Assembly (NCBI RefSeq): GCF_002025255.2
Contig: NZ_CP054587.1
Location: forward strand, 1,178,001 to 1,242,000
Direction: 5' to 3'
Length of the DNA: 64,000 nt
From: Halolamina sp. CBA1230
Lineage (GTDB): Archaea; Halobacteriota; Halobacteria; Halobacteriales; Haloferacaceae
The notes under the pieces are model-generated. The model was not told the DNA's origin. It saw only the letters and a program-made list of their open reading frames with translations, and searched no databases. The number at the start of each line of letters is the position of its first letter. Within the stretch, counting starts at the first letter, position 1. Of the stretch, positions 11,474 through 19,794 are shown in pieces. The position numbers and the translations under genes are program-made.

Positions 11474-12771
11474 TCTGAGAGCGGCCGCGCCCGCGTCGTC
11501 TCCGGGACGAAACACAGCGCGTCGAACGCCTCACTCAGCGAGTACCCGGTCAGGTACCCCTCGGGATCGCCGTCGTACGTCGCCCCGACCGAGAACCGTT
11601 CTCGCCGTGCCGAGAGCCAGTCCGTGAGTCGCGGGTCCTCGCTCGCACCACGGATGTCGAGCATCGCAGTCCCGATCCCGGCGCCGTCGATCGCTGACTC
11701 GACGGTCCCCGGCAGCGGGTCCCGGAGCGTGAACGACGTGAGCCCCCGCCCCTCGCCGGTCGCGTCGACCGCCTGGAACGAGCCGCGGGCGAACGCGAGC
11801 CCGACAGCGTAGTAGTCGTCGCTGTATCGCTCGGCGAGGTGGCTGCCCATCGACGGCGCGGCGACCGCGGAACCGCGGACTGCGTGACGATCGCGGTTGG
11901 CGTGCGCGTCGTGGGCCCAGAGAGCGACCGGCCCGTCGGCCCGTTGCTCGATCCACTCGACGTTCTCGGCCATCGCCCGGTCCCGAACCCGGAGCACGTC
12001 CGCCATCGCCGCCGACTCGGCGTCGCTGCCGTCGTCGGCGTCCGCCCAGTCGAGCAGCGTCCGTTTGTACGCCGTCGCCTGCTCGATCACGTCGAGCCAG
12101 TGGGCTCGGTCACCGTTCCCGAGCGTCTCACGAACTCGCGGGACGACCCTCGCCGCGGCGTCGATCCGCTCCCGAGCGCGGTCGTCCTGTACGGGGCGAG
12201 TTCCGTCGTCGCCGATCAGTTCGAGGTCGGCCTCGGCGTCGGGGGAGAGTTCGTCGCCGGACTGCGCCAGCAGCGCGTCGACGGCGCCCTGCGTGTACTG
12301 GGCGTCGAACCCCCGGAACCGAACCCGATCGTCGAGCGGTCGCCCCTCGTTGAAGCGTCGGAGCCACTCGACCAGGGCGAGTACCGCCTCGATCTGCCAC
12401 GTCCAGAAGTAGAGGCCTGCGAGCCCCGTTTCCGGATCGCCCCGGCCGTGGACGACGTACTCGTCGAGCGCCCGCGCCTCGGGGGCGTTGGCCTCCATGG
12501 CGAACGTCCGGACGCCCGCCTCGGTCACGAGCCAGCGCAGCAGTCGATGCTTGAGGCGGAAGAACTCCCGCGTGCCGTGGGTCCCCTCCCCGAGCGCGAC
12601 GACCGCGGCGTCGTCGATCCCCGCGGGGAGCGCGTCGGGTGCGAGGTCGATCGTGGGGTCACAGGTACCGAGTTCGTGTGCGTGTGCGCGGAGGCCTGCA
12701 CGGACCGCGGGCGTGGTCACTGGTTTGTCGCTCTGTGCAGTCGAAGTCGTGTCGGTGGTGTCGTTCGTCAT
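11470..12771 (-). CDS. Erythromycin esterase family protein
   Basis: A 433-residue member of the erythromycin esterase/succinoglycan biosynthesis (EreA/PF05139) superfamily. Visible family motifs: VVALGEGTHGTREFF near residue 60, with a conserved Glu-His pair, FAMEANAPEA, and the late ALWAHDAHANRDRH segment with the catalytic-type His. Bacterial Ere enzymes hydrolyse macrolide lactones, but archaeal members probably act on other esters, so resistance should not be assumed. It has no signal peptide and reads as cytoplasmic. The ATG at 12771 precedes an acidic Thr-rich tail. Confidence 0.87.
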   Translation of the reverse strand: MTNDTTDTTSTAQSDKPVTTPAVRAGLRAHAHELGTCDPTIDLAPDALPAGIDDAAVVALGEGTHGTREFFRLKHRLLRWLVTEAGVRTFAMEANAPEARALDEYVVHGRGDPETGLAGLYFWTWQIEAVLALVEWLRRFNEGRPLDDRVRFRGFDAQYTQGAVDALLAQSGDELSPDAEADLELIGDDGTRPVQDDRARERIDAAARVVPRVRETLGNGDRAHWLDVIEQATAYKRTLLDWADADDGSDAESAAMADVLRVRDRAMAENVEWIEQRADGPVALWAHDAHANRDRHAVRGSAVAAPSMGSHLAERYSDDYYAVGLAFARGSFQAVDATGEGRGLTSFTLRDPLPGTVESAIDGAGIGTAMLDIRGASEDPRLTDWLSARRERFSVGATYDGDPEGYLTGYSLSEAFDALCFVPETTRARPLSD

Positions 12772-12999
12772 GGGCGTGAGTGTCGGTAGTGAGCGGACGC
12801 TCCGGGAACGAGAAGGCGGGCGGCGACGGACGGTGAACGCACGGCTACGGTCCGCGATCCACCGGCGGTCGACCGACGCTCACCGACGAACGAACAGCAT
12901 CGTTCGGGGTCTCATCCCGCCACCCCATGAGTGTTCCCCCGGCGAGCGTCGACGCAACAGGTCGCAAGCCGTATTCCCCGCGACCGCCAACCGCGGGTA

Positions 13000-14865
13000 A
13001 TGACTGATCTCTCCCTCTCGGAGTTCTACGACGCCGTCGAGGCAGAGGGCCGGCCGCTGCTCACGGCGGACGAGTTCGCCCGCCGCCTCGACGCTGCCCA
13101 GGCCGACGCCGACGACGCGCTCTCCCGCCTCGCCGACCAGGGGCTGCTCGAACGCGTCGACGTGGAGAACGACCCCGTGGTCTGGTACCCGACGGAGTGG
13201 GGCGAACTCGCCTCCCGGGAGCGCGTAGTCGTGTTCCCCGACCGCCGGGAGATCGTCGTCGACCGCCCGACCCAGTACACCCAGGCCCGCCTCTCGCAGT
13301 TCGCCCACCTCGTCGACACCACCGGCACCGAACCCGGCACCCGCGGCTACCTCTACCGCATCCGCCCCGAGGACGTCTGGTCCGCCCCCTTCGACGGCGT
13401 CGCCGACCTGATCCTCGCGATGCGGGGGGTGTTCCCCCAGCGCTACGAGGGGCTGGAGGAGTGGGTCGAGAGCCAGTGGAAGCGTGCCAACCGCTTCCGC
13501 CTCGACACCCACGAGGACGGTTACACCGTCCTCACCGCGGCGACCGACGACCTGATGGGCAACGTCGCGATGGAGAAACTCGACGACGACGCGATCCGAG
13601 CACCCATCTCCGACACCGAAGCGTGGGTCAACGAGGGCGCGATCGCGAACATCAAACGCACGCTGTACGAGGCGGGCTACCCCGTCGTCGACGACCGCGA
13701 CCTCGAATCCGGCGATCCCATCGACGCCGACCTCACGACTGACCTCCGGGAGTACCAACAGTCCTGGGTTGACAGCTTCCTCGAGAAGCAGGCCGGCGTG
13801 CTCGTAGGACCGCCGGGGTCCGGGAAGACCGTCGCCGCACTGGGCGCGCTCGCGGCGGTCGGCGGCGAGACGCTGATCCTCGTCCCCTCGCGCGAACTCG
13901 CCGGGCAGTGGCGCGAGGAGATCGAACGCCACACCACCGTCGACCCCGAAGACGTCGGCGAGTACCACGGCGGCACGAAGCAGCTCCGCCCGGTCACGAT
14001 CGCCACCTACCAGATCGCGGGGATGGACCGCCACCGGACGCTGTTCGACGACCGCGAGTGGGGGCTGATCGTGTTCGACGAGGCCCACCACGTCCCGGCG
14101 CCGGTGTTCAGACGGTCCGCCGCGCTCCAGAGCAAACACCGCCTCGGCCTCACCGCCACGCCCGTCCGGGAGAGCGACGACGAGACGGACATCTACACCC
14201 TGATCGGCCCGCCGCTAGGGACGGACTGGTCGGCGCTGTTCGACGCCGGCTTCGTCGCCGAGCCGGAGGTCGAACTCCGCTACCTCCCGTGGGACGACGA
14301 GCTAGCCGAGAACGAGTACGCCAGCGCCGACGGCCGCGAGCGCCACCAGCTCGCCGCCACCAACCCCCGAAAAGTCGAGGAGATCGAACGCCTGCTCGCC
14401 GAGCACGACGGGAAGGCGCTGGTGTTCGTCGACTACCTCGACCAGGGCGAGGCGATCGCCGACGAACTCGACGCCGCGTTCGTCTCCGGCGAGACGCCAC
14501 ACCACCGCCGCGAGCGCCTGTTCGAATCGTTCCGCACGGGCGACCGCGAGGCGCTGGTGGTCTCCCGCGTCGGCGACGAGGGGATCGACCTCCCGAACGC
14601 CGAACTCGCGGTCGTCGCGTCGGGTCTCGGTGGCTCCCGCCGACAGGGCGCCCAGCGCGCGGGCCGCACCATGCGCCCGGTCGGGCGCGCGGAGGTGGTC
14701 GTGCTCGCGACCCACGGCACCCGCGAGGAGGAGTTCGCCCGCAAACAGATGCGCCACCTCGCGGAGAAAGGCGTCCGCGTCCACGAGACGGTCGTCGGCG
14801 ACGACACTGGGGAACCGAGTGGGGCCGAGGGGGAAGCGAGCGGTGACGACGCGACGCCGGAGTAG
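13000..14865 (+). CDS. XPB/Rad25-like superfamily 2 DNA helicase
   Basis: A 621-residue SF2 helicase. After an N-terminal region of about 240 residues with a winged-helix-like start, the motor shows LREYQQSW, Walker A VGPPGSGKT, DEAH-type FDEAHH, motif III LTATP, and C-terminal helicase motifs VVSRVGDEGIDLP and the arginine-finger QRAGRTMRP. The arrangement, with YHGGTKQLRPVTIATYQI, matches archaeal XPB-like repair and transcription helicases. The ATG at 13000 was chosen over the longer frame because the conserved N-terminus starts there. The acidic Gly/Glu-rich tail is normal for halophiles. A small gene follows 69 bp downstream. Confidence 0.92.
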   Translation: MTDLSLSEFYDAVEAEGRPLLTADEFARRLDAAQADADDALSRLADQGLLERVDVENDPVVWYPTEWGELASRERVVVFPDRREIVVDRPTQYTQARLSQFAHLVDTTGTEPGTRGYLYRIRPEDVWSAPFDGVADLILAMRGVFPQRYEGLEEWVESQWKRANRFRLDTHEDGYTVLTAATDDLMGNVAMEKLDDDAIRAPISDTEAWVNEGAIANIKRTLYEAGYPVVDDRDLESGDPIDADLTTDLREYQQSWVDSFLEKQAGVLVGPPGSGKTVAALGALAAVGGETLILVPSRELAGQWREEIERHTTVDPEDVGEYHGGTKQLRPVTIATYQIAGMDRHRTLFDDREWGLIVFDEAHHVPAPVFRRSAALQSKHRLGLTATPVRESDDETDIYTLIGPPLGTDWSALFDAGFVAEPEVELRYLPWDDELAENEYASADGRERHQLAATNPRKVEEIERLLAEHDGKALVFVDYLDQGEAIADELDAAFVSGETPHHRRERLFESFRTGDREALVVSRVGDEGIDLPNAELAVVASGLGGSRRQGAQRAGRTMRPVGRAEVVVLATHGTREEEFARKQMRHLAEKGVRVHETVVGDDTGEPSGAEGEASGDDATPE

Positions 14866-14934
14866 TCGCCCGACGTGTGGCCGACGATCGGGCGTATCGG
14901 GAGCGTTTAGACGCCGGGCGCCGGCGACGGACAC

Positions 14935-15696
14935 ATGGACGACGAGCGCCAGGCGACGTTCGGAACCGACGGCACGCTGGAGACGGACCGCCCCCCGGAA
15001 GCCGCCGGCGAGGACGACTTCGGCGAGGAGAAGGGGCCGGACGAGACCGACGGCGGCTTCAGCCGGTACGTCGTCTCCAGCCTGCTCCAGAAGGCGGTGC
15101 GTCGCTCCGACGAGGAGGTTGCGGCGTGGGCGGCCTGGGAGCTCGCACGCTCGGGGTTCGGGTGGAACCTCTGGGAGCGGCTGAACCTCTACGTCGTCGA
15201 GGACCTCCGGGCCGGCCAGGACGTGGCGACCCAGGTGGCGCGCTACGAGGAGCTGGCGACCGAGCGCTGGGAGGCCGACGAGTGGCGCGGCCGCCTCTGT
15301 GCGGTCCACGCGGCGCTCGCGTGTGCCCGCGCGCAGTCCTCCCGGGAGGCGGCCAACGCCGACGAGTACTTCGGCGCCGTCGCGGAGCACCGAGCCGAGG
15401 CCCGCGAGCGCGGGGCGGAACCGAGCCACGAGTTCCCGGTCGGCGATCTCGATCCCGACGGCCGCTTCGCCGCCGTCTTCGACGGCCACACCGGGAAGGG
15501 CTCGCGCCGCGGCCGCGGCACGGAGTTCTTCAAGACCCACGGGGCTCGCGTGGGGCCCGAAGGCGAGGACGATCTCAGCGCCCGCTGGCAGCGCCTCGCG
15601 ATGGTACTGTCGTCGGGGGAGTACGACGAGGCCGACATCGAGCGCGCGCTGACGCCCACGGACGCCGACGACCCGTGGGGCGATCCGGAGGCGTAG
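14935..15696 (+). CDS. Conserved haloarchaeal protein, resembles the C-terminal helical domain of MgsA/RarA ATPases
   Basis: A 253-residue protein with a disordered acidic N-terminus (residues 1-38). The helical core, from YVVSSLLQKAVRRSDEEVAA to about residue 150, resembles the post-AAA helical region of MgsA/RarA (WRNIP1) proteins, which starts with a similar S-x-x-QKA-x-R-x-x-D segment. No AAA+ ATPase motor is encoded here, so this would be an orphan domain. The C-terminus (HTGKGSRRGRGTEFFKTHG) is unusually basic for a halophile and could bind nucleic acid. It follows the XPB-like helicase in the same direction, which fits a DNA-repair role. The family link is tentative. Confidence 0.65.
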   Translation: MDDERQATFGTDGTLETDRPPEAAGEDDFGEEKGPDETDGGFSRYVVSSLLQKAVRRSDEEVAAWAAWELARSGFGWNLWERLNLYVVEDLRAGQDVATQVARYEELATERWEADEWRGRLCAVHAALACARAQSSREAANADEYFGAVAEHRAEARERGAEPSHEFPVGDLDPDGRFAAVFDGHTGKGSRRGRGTEFFKTHGARVGPEGEDDLSARWQRLAMVLSSGEYDEADIERALTPTDADDPWGDPEA

Positions 15697-15738
15697 CCGC
15701 GTCGCTAACTAGTCGACGCCGAATCGGCCGGAAAACGA

Positions 15739-15766
15739 GTCCACCCTCCCCGATTTGAACGGAGGA
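15739..15766 (-). repeat. Partial copy of the tRNA-Tyr 3' end
   Basis: On the plus strand, this block repeats the T arm and acceptor 3' strand of the adjacent tRNA-Tyr in direct orientation, with single substitutions (CCACCCTCCCC for CCGCCCTCCCC, then GATTTGAACGGAGG). The two copies stand about 120 bp apart. Duplicated tRNA 3' ends are the usual scar of integrase-mediated insertion into a tRNA gene; here the interval holds no gene. Confidence 0.75.
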
Positions 15767-15861
15767 AGACGATCTCGCTCGCTTCGCTCGCGAGCGTGCG
15801 ACTTCCAGACTCAAATCGTGTCGGTTAGACTTTTGACTGCTCACGTTGTTCGCAGCAAAAG

Positions 15862-15935
15862 TCCGCCCTCCCCGATTTGAACGGGGGGCAAGCCGATCTA
15901 CAGTCGGCTGCTCTACCAGTCTGAGCTAAGGGCGG
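15862..15935 (-). tRNA. tRNA-Tyr (anticodon GUA)
   Basis: A 74-nt gene. Acceptor CCGCCCT pairs with AGGGCGG, the D arm reads AGCTCAGACTGGTAGAGC, the anticodon stem CCGAC/ATCGG presents GTA, and the T arm contains CGTTCAAATCG. CCA is not encoded and no intron is seen. A degenerate copy of its 3' end lies 120 bp downstream on the same strand. Confidence 0.95.
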
Positions 15936-16079
15936 GCACGCTCATCTAGTGCCGGGTTCGGACTTAAGGATTGTCTCTTGGCTCGGCCACGTGGGTCGGT
16001 ATCGCCCGCCGGCGTCGGCCGCTCGGCCGTCGCTGTGCGCTTCGAAACGGGTAAGCGCGCGGGGGGAGGAGCGTCCCCC

Positions 16080-17003
16080 GTGTCCCTCGCCGCCGTCGAG
16101 GAGCGCGTGCCGCCGATGGCCGCGCTGGCCGTCGCCGTCGTCGCCGTCAGCACCAGCGCCATCCTGATCCGCTGGTCGGCCGCGCCGAGCGTCGTGAAAG
16201 CGTTCTACCGCGTGCTGTTCACGACCGCGTTCCTGCTGCCGTGGGCGCTCGGCCGCTACCGCGGCGAGTTCCGGACGATGGAGCTGCGTGATCTGGGGGT
16301 CGCGGGCCTCACCGGCGTCGCGCTCGCGCTGCATTTCGCCTCGTGGTTCGAGAGCCTGAACCACACCTCCGTCGCCGCCAGCGTGACGCTGGTCCAGAGC
16401 CAGCCGCTGTTCGTCGCCCTCGGCGCGTGGGCGCTGCTCGACGAACGGCTCACCCGTCGGATGCTCGTCGGCATCTTCGTCGCGCTGGTCGGCGCCGCCA
16501 CGATGTCGCTGGGCGACCCGCTGCTGGCGACGCTCGGGATCGGTAGCGCGGAGGGGCTCGGGGGAACGAGCACGTACGGCAACGCGCTCGCGCTCGTCGG
16601 CGCCGTCTGTGCCGCCGCGTACGTGCTCGCCGGCCGGTCGCTCCGCCAGCGCGTCTCGCTCGTCCCCTACGTGGTCGTGGTGTACGTCGCCTGCTCGGTC
16701 GTCCTGCTCGCGATCGCCATTGGGCAGAACGCCCCGCTTGTCGACTACCGAACGCGGGAGTGGCTCCTCTTTCTCGGAATGGCGGTCGGGCCAGGGATCT
16801 TCGGCCACACCGTGATCAACTGGGCGCTGGCCCACGTCGAGTCCGGCGTCGTCTCGGTCAGCCTGCTCGGCGAACCGGTGGGGAGCACGCTGCTCGCGAT
16901 GCTACTGCTCCCCGGCGAGATCCCCACGCCGACGACTATCGTCGGCGGGGCGGTCGTCCTGCTCGGGATCTACCTCACCGCGGACGCTCGGAGCCATGAC
17001 TGA
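16080..17003 (+). CDS. EamA/DMT-family transporter
   Basis: A drug/metabolite-transporter (EamA repeat) membrane protein with about ten hydrophobic segments, in two halves of five. The first EamA repeat contains KAFYRVLFTTAFLLPWA and SVTLVQSQPLFVALGAW; the second contains GHTVINWALAHVESGVVSVS and LLGEPVGSTLLA, the typical end. I chose a GTG at 16080; the ATG at 16116 is nearly as good, and the open frame to 15978 adds residues that do not look like a DMT N-terminus. Substrate unknown. It overlaps the next gene by 8 bp, so the two are probably co-transcribed. Confidence 0.88.
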   Translation: MSLAAVEERVPPMAALAVAVVAVSTSAILIRWSAAPSVVKAFYRVLFTTAFLLPWALGRYRGEFRTMELRDLGVAGLTGVALALHFASWFESLNHTSVAASVTLVQSQPLFVALGAWALLDERLTRRMLVGIFVALVGAATMSLGDPLLATLGIGSAEGLGGTSTYGNALALVGAVCAAAYVLAGRSLRQRVSLVPYVVVVYVACSVVLLAIAIGQNAPLVDYRTREWLLFLGMAVGPGIFGHTVINWALAHVESGVVSVSLLGEPVGSTLLAMLLLPGEIPTPTTIVGGAVVLLGIYLTADARSHD

Positions 17004-17511
17004 CACAGCCTTCGCCGACGGCCGCGACAGCCCCCTCGACGAGCCGACGGCCCGGCGCTACGTCGCCACGCAGGTCGGCCTGTTCCCCCTCACGCTCGCC
17101 CACGCAGTCCTGACGTGGCCGCGTCCCGAGGTGCTCGCGCTGTTCGGCGGCGGAATCGCGGTCGCGTTCGTCGCGGAGGCGCCGGCGATCCGCGCGGGGC
17201 TGTTCACCCACTACCTCCGCCCGAAACTGGCGGGCGTCCCCGTTTCGATCCTACTCGCGTGGTCCGCAGTCGTCTACCTCGCGGTCCGTGCGGCGTCGCT
17301 GCTCGTCGACGGCCCCGTCGCAGTCGCCGGGGTCGCGGCGGTGCTGGCGACGCTCGCGGACGCGGCCGTCGAACCCAGTGCCGTCCGCGACGGTGCGTGG
17401 GAGTACGCCGAAACCATCCCGGGCCCACGCGTGCGCGAGGTACCGTGGTGGAACGCCGCGGGCTGGCTGGGCGTGGTGTTCGTGACGGCACTGCTGCCGA
17501 CCCTCGTGTGA
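16996..17511 (+). CDS. Membrane protein related to the CruF/bisanhydrobacterioruberin hydratase family
   Basis: A 171-residue membrane protein with about four hydrophobic helices. The segment from LADAAVEPSAVRDGAWEYAE through REVPWWNAAGWLGVVF resembles the late part of carotenoid hydratases (DUF422/CruF), which have a Glu-Pro/Asp-Pro step, a Trp-Tyr pair and a P-x-x-N-x-x-GW motif. True CruF proteins are longer (about 270-300 residues), so this is a short relative and may be catalytically different. Haloarchaea make bacterioruberin using such an enzyme. It overlaps the EamA gene by 8 bp, which suggests joint expression. Confidence 0.7.
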   Translation: MTDTAFADGRDSPLDEPTARRYVATQVGLFPLTLAHAVLTWPRPEVLALFGGGIAVAFVAEAPAIRAGLFTHYLRPKLAGVPVSILLAWSAVVYLAVRAASLLVDGPVAVAGVAAVLATLADAAVEPSAVRDGAWEYAETIPGPRVREVPWWNAAGWLGVVFVTALLPTLV

Positions 17512-17515
17512 GAAG

Positions 17516-17995
17516 CTACTCCAGCAGCTCCTTCGTCCGCCGGTGGCGGTACCGGAACATCGGCTCGAAGCCGACGATGCCCAGCGGACCGAGCGCCTTC
17601 CCGAAGCCGCCCAGCGGGAGCTGGTAGACGACGCGGTCCTCGATCACGGTGCCGTCGCCGTCGGCGCGGAAGCGGTGGGTGTGTTTCCAGCGCGGGAACG
17701 GGCCGTCGCGCATCTCGTCGCGGAACCACGCGACGCCGTTGCCCTCCTCGCGGTCGGTGATGACCGAGGTCCAGCGCTGGCGCGGCCCGACGCCGAACGG
17801 CCGCAGCGACATCTCGATCTCGCTGCCCTGCATCAGCACCTCCGGATCCGGCTCCCCGTCGGGGCCACGGACTTCGCCGACTTCGAGGTTCACGAACCCG
17901 GGTGTGAGCGCCTCCAGCCCGTCGACCCGGGAGTGGAACACCCAGACCGCTGAGAGCGGGGCGTCGACGCGGGTGCGGCGTGTGTACGTCGGCAT
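17516..17995 (-). CDS. SRPBCC (START-like) family protein
   Basis: A 160-residue soluble ligand-binding-fold protein. It opens MPTYTRRTRVDAPLSAVWVF, the typical SRPBCC start with a charged strand and a hydrophobic helix, and closes with YRHRRTKELLE. The central GPRQRWTSVITDREEG and VVYQLPLGG segments fit the polyketide-cyclase/CoxG-like branch. The ligand is unknown. I chose the ATG at 17995, which has a GTTATG box about 25 nt upstream; the longer frame to 18106 would add a hydrophobic helix and is less likely. Convergent with the CruF-like gene. Confidence 0.78.
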   Translation of the reverse strand: MPTYTRRTRVDAPLSAVWVFHSRVDGLEALTPGFVNLEVGEVRGPDGEPDPEVLMQGSEIEMSLRPFGVGPRQRWTSVITDREEGNGVAWFRDEMRDGPFPRWKHTHRFRADGDGTVIEDRVVYQLPLGGFGKALGPLGIVGFEPMFRYRHRRTKELLE

Positions 17996-18163
17996 ACCCG
18001 AAGGTACGGCCGGCGCGGGCATAACGCCGGGGTTACCGGCCGGCGAGGGAACGTGAGATGCGAGCACGACCGCCGCGATCCCGAGCACGACGAACGGCAG
18101 CATCACGAGCGCCGCTCGCCGGCAGTTCCCGGCGTCCTCGTCGGGTCGATCGGTCCCCGTCCG

Positions 18164-18451
18164 TCACAGCCTGTCGGTGTCGATGTCGACGCCGGGCGGC
18201 GTCACGATCAGGAACCCCCGGTAGTGGGTCAGCGACCCGCCGTCGGCCCGGATCTCCCGGGCGAACCCCGCGGCCAGCGCGTTCAGGTCGCCCGCCACGT
18301 CGAGGACGAGCACGTTGCCCGACCGGACGGCGTCGATCCACTCCTCGTCGTCGGTCCCGCCGTCAAGCACCCCCAGTACCACCTCCCCCGCCGTCCCGTC
18401 GTCGTCGAGCTCCTCCTCCGCGCGGGTGAGGTCGAGGCCGAAATCGCTCAT
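18164..18451 (-). CDS. Conserved haloarchaeal protein (DUF5779-like, 95 aa)
   Basis: A small acidic protein, MSDFGLDLTRAEEELDDDG... to VDIDTDRL. The segment GEVVLGVLDGGTDDEEWIDA followed by GNVLVLDVAGDLNALAAGFA recalls the haloarchaeal DUF5779 family; this name is given from memory and not verified. No catalytic motif is visible. Divergent from the small zinc-ribbon-like gene at 18534. The ATG at 18451 is supported by a strong TATA box. Confidence 0.75.
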   Translation of the reverse strand: MSDFGLDLTRAEEELDDDGTAGEVVLGVLDGGTDDEEWIDAVRSGNVLVLDVAGDLNALAAGFAREIRADGGSLTHYRGFLIVTPPGVDIDTDRL

Positions 18452-18474
18452 ACCCGCCGTTGGGCACGAGAGAG

Positions 18475-18481
18475 TTATAAA
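18475..18481 (-). promoter_or_regulatory. TATA box of the 18451 gene
   Basis: TTTATAA on the minus strand, centred 27 nt upstream of the ATG at 18451, giving a leaderless transcript. Confidence 0.75.
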
Positions 18482-18533
18482 GCAGTCGGGCGCCGGCCGA
18501 TGTACTGAAACGGGTGGCGTCACAAGGGTCGGT

Positions 18534-18746
18534 ATGGCCTGTAACCACGAGCTCGATAGCGAGTACCTCACGACCACGGACAGTGCCGTCACGGAGATCC
18601 GCGGCGCGGGTGAGGGGCTCCGCATCGACGTCGTCGTCCCCTGTCCCGACTGCGGGCAGGCGCTCGAACTCACGCTGAAAGAGGAGAGCCGCGAGGAGGT
18701 CAACGTCGACTTCCCGCTCGACGACGCCGAGATCGCCAACAGCTAA
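18534..18746 (+). CDS. Small conserved haloarchaeal protein with zinc-ribbon-like Cys pair (70 aa)
   Basis: A 70-residue acidic protein starting MACNHELDSEYLTTTDSAV. It contains CNH near the N-terminus and PCPDCGQALELTL in the centre, so Cys3, His5 and the CPDC pair could bind one zinc ion. Many haloarchaeal micro-proteins carry such motifs. Function unknown. The ATG at 18534 is in the longer open frame that runs from 18315, whose upstream part overlaps the neighbouring gene and is not coding. Confidence 0.7.
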   Translation: MACNHELDSEYLTTTDSAVTEIRGAGEGLRIDVVVPCPDCGQALELTLKEESREEVNVDFPLDDAEIANS

Positions 18747-18766
18747 CGCCGGAGTCGGGGTCGCCC

Positions 18767-19213
18767 CTACTCCTGGTACGCGATGCGGACCTGTTCCCAG
18801 CGTCCTTTCTCGACCAGGTGCTCCTGGAGCCGTTCGGCGTAGCGCTCCAGTAGCTCCTCGGCCTCCTCCATCCGCTCCGGGTCGGCACCGTCATCGCCGC
18901 TGCCGACGCCGAGCGCGTCCTTCACCGAGGAGAACATCCCGTCGTCGCCGCCGGCGCCGCCGCCGGCTGGACCGCCACCCATGCCCTGGTCCATCTTCTC
19001 GACTTCCGGCATGATCCCCGCCACCTTCGAGGTGTCCGGGACGATCCGGGCCTCGTCGGGGTCGTCGGCGTCGACGATATCGAACTCCGCCGCGGTCATG
19101 ATCAGCCCCCACTCCTGGTTGGAGAACGGGGAGTCGTGTACCTCCGAGGCGAACTGTTGGTCGACCGCCATCCGCTCGCCCACGATGGCGTCGGTCCAGT
19201 CTGACTGGCTCAT
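18767..19213 (-). CDS. Conserved haloarchaeal protein (DUF5799-like, 148 aa)
   Basis: A 148-residue acidic protein. The first about 75 residues are the conserved part (MSQSDWTDAIVGERMAVDQQ, SPFSNQEWGLIMTAAEFDI). A Gly-rich linker (about 76-93) and a charged helix (EEAEELLERYAERLQEHLVE) follow. It resembles the haloarchaeal DUF5799 family, a name recalled rather than checked. No enzymatic motif. Convergent with the small zinc-ribbon-like gene. Confidence 0.75.
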   Translation of the reverse strand: MSQSDWTDAIVGERMAVDQQFASEVHDSPFSNQEWGLIMTAAEFDIVDADDPDEARIVPDTSKVAGIMPEVEKMDQGMGGGPAGGGAGGDDGMFSSVKDALGVGSGDDGADPERMEEAEELLERYAERLQEHLVEKGRWEQVRIAYQE

Positions 19214-19514
19214 GCCGCCCCGTACGCCGAGGGTGCGTTTCAGCGTTTCCCTGGCGGCGCCGGGGAGAGCACGGCGGTTCCGGCCGGCACTGCGATCCTC
19301 CCCCGACGCCGGACGCGGATCGCCGGGAGTGCATACATATAACTTACACAGATAGCTGCCGTGGGCCCCGCGCGTTATCGACCGTCTTTATCCGTTGTTC
19401 CACTCTGCTTTCCCCCAGCACAAATTCGGTGGAAACGCAAGCAAGCGGCGCGGTCACTCGACGCCTGTCCCCGACAAGTACTTATACCGAGAACGGGTCC
19501 GGACCACCACGGAG
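19214..19514 (+). other. Intergenic region, promoters only
   Basis: About 300 bp between divergent genes. It holds an A/T-rich CATACATATAACTT stretch near 19333-19345 and the TATA box of the small membrane protein. I see no gene or repeat. Confidence 0.5.
19482..19487 (+). promoter_or_regulatory. TATA box of the 19515 gene
   Basis: CTTATACC with TTATAC centred about 31 nt before the ATG at 19515, consistent with leaderless transcription. Confidence 0.65.
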
Positions 19515-19682
19515 ATGAGCCGAACCATCCGCCGCGTCACGCTGTTCGCACTCTACCAGATCACAGTGCTGCTCGGGATCGCGCTGCTGCCGGTGGCGAT
19601 GTTCACCCGTCGCCTCGGCGTCCCGCTCCCGCTCGGTCGGGCAGTCGACAGTGCGAAGGCGGCGTACGAAGCGACGGAGTAG
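19515..19682 (+). CDS. Small membrane protein (55 aa)
   Basis: A 55-residue protein, MSRTIRRVTLFALYQITVLL..., with one hydrophobic helix of about 22 residues (LFALYQITVLLGIALLPVAM) after a positively charged N-terminus, and a short cytoplasmic-type tail. A TATA box at leaderless spacing supports it as a real gene. No family is recognised. It is 112 bp upstream of psmB in the same direction. Confidence 0.65.
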   Translation: MSRTIRRVTLFALYQITVLLGIALLPVAMFTRRLGVPLPLGRAVDSAKAAYEATE

Positions 19683-19724
19683 CCAGTCCCGTTCTCCGAA
19701 CAGCTCCGACCCCAGCGGTGCCCC

Positions 19725-19760
19725 CGGGTTTCGAAACCGGGGAGTGCTCCCCGAAGGGGT
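19725..19760 (+). terminator. Nested hairpins between the 19515 gene and psmB
   Basis: Adjacent short inverted repeats: GGTTTCGAAACC, GGGGAGTGCTCCCC and CCCCGAAGGGG, partly overlapping so that alternative pairings are possible. They sit just before the psmB TATA box and could end upstream transcription. No T-run follows, so the role is uncertain. Confidence 0.4.
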
Positions 19761-19763
19761 GGC

Positions 19764-19769
19764 TTTATC
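19764..19769 (+). promoter_or_regulatory. TATA box of psmB
   Basis: GCTTTATCAG with TTTATC centred 29 nt before the ATG at 19795, as for a leaderless transcript. Confidence 0.7.
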
Positions 19770-19794
19770 AGCGTTCCCCGATTAGCGTTCGCCA

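Noticed and set aside
11470..12771. Macrolide resistance gene
   Set aside because: The protein belongs to the erythromycin esterase superfamily, but archaeal members have no shown macrolide activity and archaeal ribosomes are naturally insensitive, so resistance is not claimed.
15769..15861. Mobile element between the tRNA-Tyr and its 3' copy
   Set aside because: The interval is too short for any gene and carries no transposase or integrase remnant.
18007..18106. Extension of the SRPBCC gene to a hydrophobic N-terminus
   Set aside because: A promoter-like box fits the ATG at 17995, and the family starts at that point; the extension is probably not translated.
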